64,000 nt of DNA from Carnegiea gigantea (lineage: Eukaryota > Streptophyta > Magnoliopsida > Caryophyllales > Cactaceae). The first letter of the stretch is position 1. Each line of letters begins with the position of its first letter. The DNA lies in NCBI GenBank assembly GCA_029747015.1, contig JAKOGI010002721.1, positions 1 to 64,000 on the forward strand, written 5' to 3'. The notes beneath the pieces are model-generated. The model did no database searches. It was not told the DNA's origin and saw only the letters and a list, made by a program, of their open reading frames with translations. The position numbers and the translations under genes were made by a program. This document shows, piece by piece, positions 56,620-64,000 of the stretch.

Positions 56620-57125
56620 CTTGCTAGATACATCCCAACAGCCGAGCCGCTCACAGCTTGCTTTAAGTAGCCATTTTTACCGATTTGCTCAATCCCTCCA
56701 CCGTTTCCATACTCTCACCATCCAATCCTTTCGAAATTCAACTGTTGTCGTAACCGTAGGTCTATCCACTTGTTTCCAGGTACCTTTTTTCTCATCTCGT
56801 TCTATTTTGTCTTTCTTGATACGTAGTTTTTTTGTTGGTTCGAAAATGGAAATTCAATCAAACAATCTGGTCCGGTTGATGGGATTCCAATTTGTTATCA
56901 ATTTCTACTTTGACCTTTTTCAAATCACGACCTGAGCTCGAGAATAATCATGAATTTGGGATTTTGATACACGTTGTGTAGACAAAAACACTGATTTGAG
57001 ACTGGTTTGGCTTGATTTTAGTCCAGAAGTAATATGGATGCTAGCAGAGACACTGGAGGTAGAGTATTTCGCAACAGGGAGCGGACTTCATATGCTCCTT
57101 ACCAAAGGGATCGACGTAGTTTCAG
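56620..57125 (+). CDS. Possible 5' end of an unrecognised gene (two exons, partial)
   Basis: A pyrimidine-rich 5'-UTR-like stretch (56580-56778) ends at CCAG/GTACC. A possible second exon begins after TTTTAGTCCAG (near 57024) and starts MDASRDTGGRVFRNRER (57034). It runs to TTTCAG/GTGTTG at 57125, a possible donor. The 31-residue start is Arg-rich and has no recognised family. No convincing downstream exon was found before the next retroelement at 59328. It could be a truncated gene, a distant-exon gene or chance. Confidence 0.3.
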
Positions 57126-59327
57126 GTGTTGTATTACAATTTTGATTCAATCTTACGCTACGTGTTCATCAGTGATGCCTCTTTCCTTGCCCTAGATTTC
57201 TTTGTTTGTCGTTTGAGTTACTCCGCCTCTAACTGTAAATTCTGTCAATTTGCGAATTGCTTACGTTGAGTTTTGATTTAACCGAACAGCGAATTAGCAA
57301 TTCCATGAACCATGAATTAGCTGTTTGTTTTGACGTTCTGTTTGCTATTTAGATAAAGGAACTTGTTGATAGCCTATCGGTGACAGTATGTGCTAATATA
57401 GCATGAGTTTTCTAATATGCGTGTAACCTCATGTCCTTTGTTTTCCCCTCACATGAAGCAATCAGGTTTTTAGATAGGTATCAAGATTGATTGCAAGTTT
57501 CTTCCATCATATGAAATGCATGATTAGCATGCCTTTTATAATTGTGGGGGTCTTTATAAATATGGTAAGGATAAGGAAAGATGGGCATCACATTATTTTC
57601 ACTTTCTTGGCACTTGAGCTTGTGTTATCTTCTTCTCTTAAGGCTTGTAGTGGTTAGTCCATGCTTTCTTACCTGTTGCATCAGGTATGATAGGAATACG
57701 TCTTTGAAAGTTGCTTCAATAAGGTTGTTTGAAGATAGCTGAAGATGATGTTGGAAGCTCATAAATCTGATAGGCTTAACTATTTGGGGATAAGAGTTAG
57801 AAGGATTTCTGGATGTTTCTGAAGTCTGAGATTCTTTATTCCAAAAAATTTGTGGATCGGTTGGGATATAGATTTCCATCTTATTTACAATATCATAAAA
57901 TACCATTGCCCCCTTCATTGGAAAAAGTCTTCTGCAAAAGCGTAGTTGTTTATTCTTAGAACATTGTATTAATTCATTACTACATCACAGCAGATAAGAA
58001 ACAGGCAACGATTTGTTGGGCCATCTTGATACTACATCCCAGCCCAAAGCATGTGAAGTTGAGGATGGGTAATGTTTGCGAGTGGAACAATGGAGGATCT
58101 AAGTGGTCGATTTAATGATTTGTGGGGAATCCTGACCAGTACCTCCCCTCTTGAGGGAAGTATTCTGTAACTGATATTGGTGATGTTACATCTTACTTGC
58201 TTGCAATGAGAGCAAGTAAAGAGCACTGTCCCTAAGTTCGATTATCTTGGGGCGGTTAAATCTTGCATATTGTTAATAGAGTTGCTCTTGTAGACATTTG
58301 GGCCTTTTGAGTATATTTTAGCCATGTCTTGACCATAGTTACCGGGATCGCTTTATATCCTTGCGATCCCCATTCCGGGAACAAGTGATCCAGAGCCTAA
58401 GTTAAGCTAAATTCTTGAATAAGTAGCGATCCGCGTTCTGGACTAAAGGATCCAGGAAGTGTTCCTAGTAACTATGGTCCTGACGTCGGAGGGGCTCTGC
58501 TTACTGTGAGCTGAAGTGGTATATTTTGGGTTAAGGGCTGCAATGATTCACTTATGATAAGCAGAGTTCAGGCTATATGCAACAGAAAATGGATATGCAC
58601 CAAGTGAAATATCTAGTTGTAATAAGGGCTGTTCATTATTTCAAATCTGGACAAGACAGGACTGAATAAGGGCATAATAGCAGACAGAGGAACAGACCAA
58701 ATAGGAGTCATTTCATACCTGACAAACACCATTCTGTTTGGTATCAGGATAAGACTTGAGAGTTTTTGCTGATGGGAAAGCACATTTGAAATACAAATAA
58801 AGGAAAAGAGAGTAGAGATAATTTGAGTTGAAAAAGAAACTGACACATCAGAGAGAGACAGTGAGAGTGGAGAGATAAGGATATCCTGAGTTGCAAATTG
58901 CAATAGAGATAGAGAAAGTGAGGAGTGTATCTACTTGACATACTATCTGAGAAATCGGAGAATCTGCTGGAATCTGCAAATGGTGACGAGCTTGACATAA
59001 CTTCCAGTGACTCCGATCAAAAATCAAAATCACGAGCAGTTGATTCTAGTTCAAGAAAGTAAAGTCTTTGTTGGGAAAGACTCCCAAATCTTGTATAATA
59101 AAAACAAAGGAATGGGTCACAGTTCTGACTTCTGAGGAATTGAGTTGCCTTTAATTGTGAGCAAGGCTGGCGAAGAGGCTGATGAGAGCAAAGTGAACTG
59201 AGCACTGGGAAACGACCTAATTGAATGGGCTGTGAGATGAATACTGTTGATGAGCTGCGATGGTGCCAAAGCCCAACAAGTGGCTGGGGATGGTTTGAGC
59301 AGGGTTACTTTGGGAGATGGGAGTAAG
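57126..59327. other. No firm gene; one small MITE inside
   Basis: A 97-codon frame on the - strand (57625-57918) has no recognised relative. Purine-rich DNA at 58740-58930 yields several overlapping chance frames. Apart from the MITE at 58331-58479 I see nothing definite. Confidence 0.4.
58331..58479. mobile_element. Small MITE-like inverted-repeat element
   Basis: GACCATAGTTAC at 58331 is mirrored by GTAACTATGGTC ending at 58479, with further imperfect pairing inside (GATCGC/GCGATC). It is 149 bp and non-coding. No clear target duplication, so the superfamily is open. Confidence 0.6.
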
Positions 59328-61254
59328 TGATGTATGTCCCGAGGGTCCAAGCTAAGACTCAATTGAAGAGTGAAAGCTTACAAACCAAGGGAGAATACAA
59401 TCATGAGAAAACTAAGGAAAGTGGCACATAATATGTTGGTTGTGAGGCAACAAACATGTGAGGGAGGAATGGAACTTTTTCAAAGGAAGTTTAATGTAAT
59501 TTGATGTATATCTCAAAGGATGAATGGAACCAAGTTACAAGCTACCAAGAATATAAAGCAACCAAGTGAAAACCACACGGATTAGGTGTGGCACGGTCGT
59601 GCCTTTAGGCAGGGGTAGGCCGTGCCACTTTTCTGGTTTGTGACAGCATGTTTCTCACTTTTGCACGGTTGAGTATGATGGTGGATTGTGATGGAAGCTA
59701 GACTATTAGAGGTAGTCTAATCCTTGAATAAGCAGGGGGATGGATATGTGATTGGCTTGTAAATGAGAGAAAGTGGGAGAGAAGCAAAGTTAAGATTTAC
59801 TAACTCCAAATTAAAGCTAGCAAACTCACTTTAACTCTCTTTGAATCCTTGAGTATAAACACCAAATGAGATAGAACTAAACTTGAAGAATGGATACAGA
59901 AACACCACCAAACTCAACTTTAGGGCCCTTAAACTATGATTAAGATACAGATATCACCACTTAATCAAGCTTAAGACTTCACTTGAACACCACCTTAATC
60001 GGCCTAATTAAGGATAAGCAAGTTTAGTATTTGGAGTGTGCCTATGCACGAAAGCACAAAGCTCTCAAATTGGGTTTTGATTCAAATCTGGTTGTCTTTA
60101 TCAAAGTGGCTGTGTGTTCCTTAAATAGAACAATCTAGCAAGCAGCCACACAAGCAAGCACATACCTCACCTTTCCCTCCTAGTGAGGAAAGGTATTAAC
60201 TATGCTTAAAGTACACGGTTTAGGCTAACCGTGTGCTAACCTAACTTTAACTTAATTAAATTACATTCAAAACATAAAGGAATACAATGCTAATGTTTAT
60301 TACACATTAATCTACTCATACTTAAGCTTAATACAACCAGAATGCTTGCTGAATTCTGATTGGACGGCCGTAAAGTGGAGCTTGCCTTTTGGCAAGCCAA
60401 TAGCATGCAAGAGACAACTCCTTTGCTGCCTTCTCTTCATTGGTTGCTCTTCTCTAGACAACTTCCCTTTGCAGCTTGATAATTGAGTCTCTAGAGGCCT
60501 TGGGACGTGTGCCTATCAGCATTTGAAGGGAGGAAACCCTTTGGAGAAGGAAAACTTGTTGTTGCTGCCAAACCGGGTTCACAGGCAGGCCGGTTTTTCA
60601 ACTTGATTTAAGCTTAGCAAAAATGAGTATGATTGTATTTTCAGGCCATGGGGGGTAACTTTGGGATGTGTATAAACCCCTCCAACAAAGAAATCAAGGT
60701 TATGACATGTTTAAGTAAGGTAATTAGGCTTAAACATTTTACCGCGCAGATTAGAGCCTAATCTGACCGGTTTGGGAAAAGTTCTTGATCTCTCATCCTC
60801 TTGTGGGTATGATTGAAAACTAATGCTTGGACCTGAAATTAGACATCATGAGGATTCCAAAAATGTATAATTCCAAGACTTAAGCCATCATATAGCTTGA
60901 GTTATGAAGTAACCAAAACCGTGCATAATCTGGTCCTGCTGGGCAGTTTGGACACCTTAGGTTTAATTGCTAATTTGAATGGGCAAATGAAGTCCAAATT
61001 GGATGAAACTTGTTTTGCTGTAAAGCTGACTTCTTGAACTTCAAATCCATTGAAAAATATTAGACTTAAACCTTGAGGATGCTTGATGAATTAAGCACAC
61101 AAAAGCGGGTTAGCTGCTGGAATTAACCCTTGCCCTGCAGTTTCAATGCTTAAACAAAATCTTGGATGATTTATTCATCCTTAAACCAGCATAATAAGAT
61201 TACCTAATTGATTTGCTTCATTTTAAATCAAGGGGCATGAAGGGATATGCATCA
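59328..61254 (-). repeat. TR-GAG2 3' LTR
   Basis: It is 1927 bp. On the element strand it starts TGATGCATATCCC and ends ATACATCA. It holds the GC-rich leader motif at 59590-59626 and the segment deleted from the TR-GAG1 5' LTR. Confidence 0.9.
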
Positions 61255-61270
61255 TTCTCCCCTTGTTAAA
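61255..61270 (-). other. Polypurine tract of TR-GAG2
   Basis: On the - strand TTTAACAAGGGGAGAA sits directly before the 3' LTR, almost the same as in TR-GAG1. Confidence 0.85.
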
Positions 61271-61292
61271 AAAGATTTGCCCACAAATCAGA

Positions 61293-62000
61293 TTAGGTAA
61301 AGAATTCCTCTTCTTGCTTCGTTTCCGGCTGAAATAAAATCAACCATGAAAACAAGTCTCTTTTGATCTTAGAGACTCTCTTCTTTGCTCTCCCCTTGCT
61401 GATCTGAATGGTGGACGTAGGGGACTTCTTGGACTTGCTTCGAACCAATTCTTCAAATGCTCTTAACTCAAAATTAGGAGCTTTTAGTAATGGTTCTGAA
61501 CTGGATTGACAGAAATTTGGGTTGAGTGTTTTAGGTGTGTGTGGAGTGGGAAAAAAGGATGGTGGTTCATGAAAAGTGTTGGGAAGGCTGAGATGCTCAT
61601 TATGGTGGGTGTTTAAAGTGAGCATATCACCTTTATTTGCCTCTACCAATATCTCCTCTAGAGTTTCTCCAAGTTCATCCTCATTAGTTTGAAACTTACT
61701 TAAAACTCTCTCCAAAAGAGACTTTTCTCCCTCATCAGCTCTTTTCTCATCTTCTTCTTGGTTCTCGTTTTGATATTTTATCAAAGAAGCCTTCTGTTCT
61801 TTCTCATTCTCTTCCTCCATGGCTGCTTTCCATTCGGCCAAGGTGACTATTTCCTTGTTGGGGCAGGCCGAGGGTGTGTGACCAAGACCTTGACACTTAG
61901 AGCACCTTTTGTTTGGAGGGACTAGGCTTTCCCTGAACATCAACTCATGTTGTCTCATGAGTGCATCAAATCTTTCTTCTAAGCTCATGTTGAAACTCAT
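61293..62000 (-). CDS. Reduced Gag of TR-GAG2 (about 235 aa), capsid domain missing
   Basis: The start MSFNMSLEERFDALMRQ (ATG at 62000) matches the position and style of the TR-GAG1 gag start; the frame is open further upstream into the LTR, but that part is not gag-like. After about 33 residues the protein jumps directly to the knuckle CSKCQGLGHTPSAC, so the capsid domain of about 200 residues is gone without loss of frame. Then follow VTLAEWKAAMEEE, an acidic stretch, NKGDMLTLNT and the tail TIQISKG...DLFSWLILFQP shared with TR-GAG1. It may bind RNA through the knuckle but could not build particles alone. Confidence 0.8.
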   Translation of the reverse strand: MSFNMSLEERFDALMRQHELMFRESLVPPNKRCSKCQGLGHTPSACPNKEIVTLAEWKAAMEEENEKEQKASLIKYQNENQEEDEKRADEGEKSLLERVLSKFQTNEDELGETLEEILVEANKGDMLTLNTHHNEHLSLPNTFHEPPSFFPTPHTPKTLNPNFCQSSSEPLLKAPNFELRAFEELVRSKSKKSPTSTIQISKGRAKKRVSKIKRDLFSWLILFQPETKQEEEFFT

Positions 62001-62099
62001 GGTAGATCCAGATGTGTTTGGGAATGATTTGTGGATGATTTTAGGGAGTGTGTTTGGATTGAATTTGGGAGCATGGGATTCAGGCAAGGATCTGAACTT

Positions 62100-62111
62100 G
62101 CTCTGATACCA
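62100..62111 (-). other. Primer binding site of TR-GAG2
   Basis: On the - strand TGGTATCAGAGC starts four bases inside the 5' LTR. Spacing and flanking bases match TR-GAG1. Confidence 0.92.
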
Positions 62112-62115
62112 AATA

Positions 62116-64000
62116 TGATGTATGTCCCGAGGGTCCAAGCTAAGACTCAATTGAAGAGTGAAAGCTTACAAACCAAGGGAGAATACAATCATGAGAAAAC
62201 TAAGGAAAGTGGCACATAATATATTGGTTGTGAGGCAACAAACATGTGAGGGAGGAATGGAACTTAGAATCAAGGGATTCTAAATGAAAATCAAAGGAAG
62301 TTTGATGTAATTTGATGTATATCTCAAAGGATGAATGGAACCAAGTTACAAGCTACCAAGAATATGAAGCAACTAAGTGAAAACCACATGGATTAGGTGT
62401 GGCACGGTCGTGCCTTTAGGCACGGGTAGGCCGTGCCACTTTTCTGGTTTGTGACAGCATGTTTCTCACTTTTGCACGGTTGAGTATGATGGTGGATTGT
62501 GATGGAAGTTAGACTATTAGAGGTAGTCTAAGCCTTGAATAAGTAGGGGGATGGATATGTGATTGGCTTGTAAATGAGAGAAAGTGGGAGAGAAGCAAAG
62601 TTAAGATTTACTAACTCCAAATTAAAGCTAGCAAACTCACTTTAACTCTCTTTGAATCCTTGAGTATAAACACCAAATGAGATAGAACTAAACTTGAAGA
62701 ATGGATACAGAAACACCACCAAACTCAACTTTAGGGCCCTTAAACTATGATTAAGATCCAGATATCACCACTTAATCAAGCTTAAGACTTCACTTGAACA
62801 CCACCTTAATCGGCCTAATTAAGGATAAGCAAGTTTAGTATTTGGAGTGTGCCTAAGCACGAAAGCACAAAGCTCTCAACTTGGGTTTTGATTTAAATCT
62901 GGTTATCTTTATCAAAGTGGCTGTGTGTTCCTTAAATAGAACAATCTAGCAAGTAGCCACACAAGCAAGTACATACCTCACCTTTCCCTCCTAGTGAGGA
63001 AAGGTATTAACTATGCTTAATCCACACGGTTTAGGCTAATCGTGTGCTGACCTAACGTTATATTAATTAAATTACATTCAAAACATAAAGGAATACAATG
63101 CTAATATTTATTACACATTAATCTACTCATACTTAAGCTTAATACAACCAGAATGCTTGCTGAATTCTCATTGGACAGCAGTAAAGTGGAGCTTGCCTTT
63201 TGTCTAGCCAATAGCATGCAAGAGACAACTCCTTTGCTGCCTTCTCTTCATTGGTTGCTCTTCTCTAGACAACTTCCCTTTGCAGCTTGATAATTGAGTC
63301 TCTAGAGGCCTTGGGACGTGTGCCTATCAGCATTTGAAGGGAGGAAACCCTTTGGAGAAGGAAAACTTGCGGTTGCTACCAAACCGGGTTCACAGGCAGA
63401 TTCTGGCCGGTTTTCCAACTTGATTTAAGCTTAGCAAAAATGAGTATGATTGTATTTTCAGGTAATGGGGGGTAACTTTGGGATGTTTATAAACCCCCCC
63501 AACAAAGAAATCAAGGTTATGACATGTTTAAGTAAGGTAATTAGGCTTAAACATTTTACCGCGCAGATTAGAGCCTAATCTGACCGGTTTGGGAAAAGTC
63601 CTTAATCTCTCATCCTCTTGTGGGTATGATTGAAAATTAATGCTTGGACCTGAAATTAGACATCATGAGGATTCCAAAAATGTATAATTCCAAGACTTAA
63701 GCCATCATATAGCTTGAGTTATGAAGTAACCAAAACCGTGCATAATCTGGTCCTGCAGGGCAGTTTGGACACCTTAGGTTTAATTGCTAATTTGAATGGG
63801 CAAATGAAGTCCAAATTGGATGAAACTTGTTTTGCTGTAAAGCTGACTTCTTGAACTTCAAATCCATTGAAAAATATTAGACTTAAACCTTGAGGATGCT
63901 TGATGAATTAAGCACACAAAAGCGGGTTAGCTGCTGGAATTAACCCTTGCCGTGCAGTTTCAATGCTTAAACAAAACTTGGATGATTTATTCATCCTTAA
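62116..64000 (-). repeat. TR-GAG2 5' LTR, incomplete at the window edge
   Basis: It aligns with 59328-61185 of the other LTR with few changes, so about 70 bases are missing beyond 64000. The GC-rich leader motif is at 62401-62437 and is more complete here (CACGGGTAGGCCGTGCC) than in the other LTR. Confidence 0.88.

Larger units (their letters stand above)
59328..64000 (-). mobile_element. TR-GAG2: gag-only LTR retrotransposon with reduced gag, cut by the window end
   Basis: On the - strand, one full LTR (59328-61254) and most of a second (62116 to beyond 64000) flank only 0.86 kb. The interior has a primer site, a short gag-derived frame and a polypurine tract. LTR sequence is homologous to TR-GAG1 (TGATG.A.ATCCCT.CATGCC and so on), so both belong to one family in opposite orientations. 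The right target duplication lies outside the window; the left flank is GTAAG. Confidence 0.9.

Noticed and set aside
57625..57918. 97-codon - strand frame starting MKGAMVFYDIV
   Set aside because: No recognised family, no splice or neighbour support; left as non-coding pending a search.
62001..62150. Upstream extension of the TR-GAG2 gag frame into the LTR
   Set aside because: These codons lie largely in LTR and primer-site DNA; the ATG at 62000 matches the start of the related gag.

Overview
The window is repeat-rich nuclear DNA of a flowering plant, probably a eudicot; I cannot name the species. The evidence is one conserved nuclear gene with five exons (RNA polymerase subunit RPB11), plant-type Ty1/copia, Ty3/gypsy, LINE, MULE, hAT and Tourist elements, and integrated pararetrovirus DNA. 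Apart from RPB11 and the gag genes of gag-only elements, nearly every coding stretch is a decayed transposon or viral relic.

Layout. 1-3.1 kb: a Tourist-like element filled with TTA/AAT-rich DNA, then a MULE transposase pseudogene. 4.1-22.2 kb: an old copia element, split by a solo LTR of a gypsy-type element (5442-20347) and by a hAT-type element (20393-21089). The solo LTR was itself entered by two young elements: a gag-only terminal-repeat element (TR-GAG1, 5529-10830, + strand) and a CRM-like Ty3/gypsy element (11214-18118, - strand). Each has exact 5-bp target duplications. 22.2-29 kb: the RPB11 gene on the - strand, whose 4.1-kb third intron holds an antisense LINE fragment. 29.8-34 kb: a second decayed LINE. 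34.1-54.2 kb: pararetrovirus-like DNA, all on the + strand and arranged as more than one genome unit in tandem. It was later opened by a dead gypsy element (37609-44616) and by a 4.8-kb foldback element with kilobase inverted arms and internal tandem repeats (45732-50490). 54-59 kb: sparse DNA with a leucine-rich-repeat extensin-like pseudogene, an orphan 5' exon and a small MITE. 59328-64000: a second gag-only element (TR-GAG2, - strand) that runs off the window and has lost the capsid part of gag.

How the parts fit. The gag-only elements have no protease, reverse transcriptase or integrase. They share with the CRM-like element the capsid sequence (TR-GAG1), the Met-tRNA primer site, nearly identical LTR tips (TGATGGAGA or TGATG at one end, ACATCA at the other) and a GC-rich self-complementary leader motif (GGCACGGCC, spacer, GGCACGACCGTGCC). 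The same motif is present as 72/73-bp tandem copies in the leaders of both autonomous gypsy elements. This fits a non-autonomous/autonomous partnership with a shared RNA packaging or dimerisation signal. That is the most interesting candidate system here; it is an inference from sequence layout and has not been tested.
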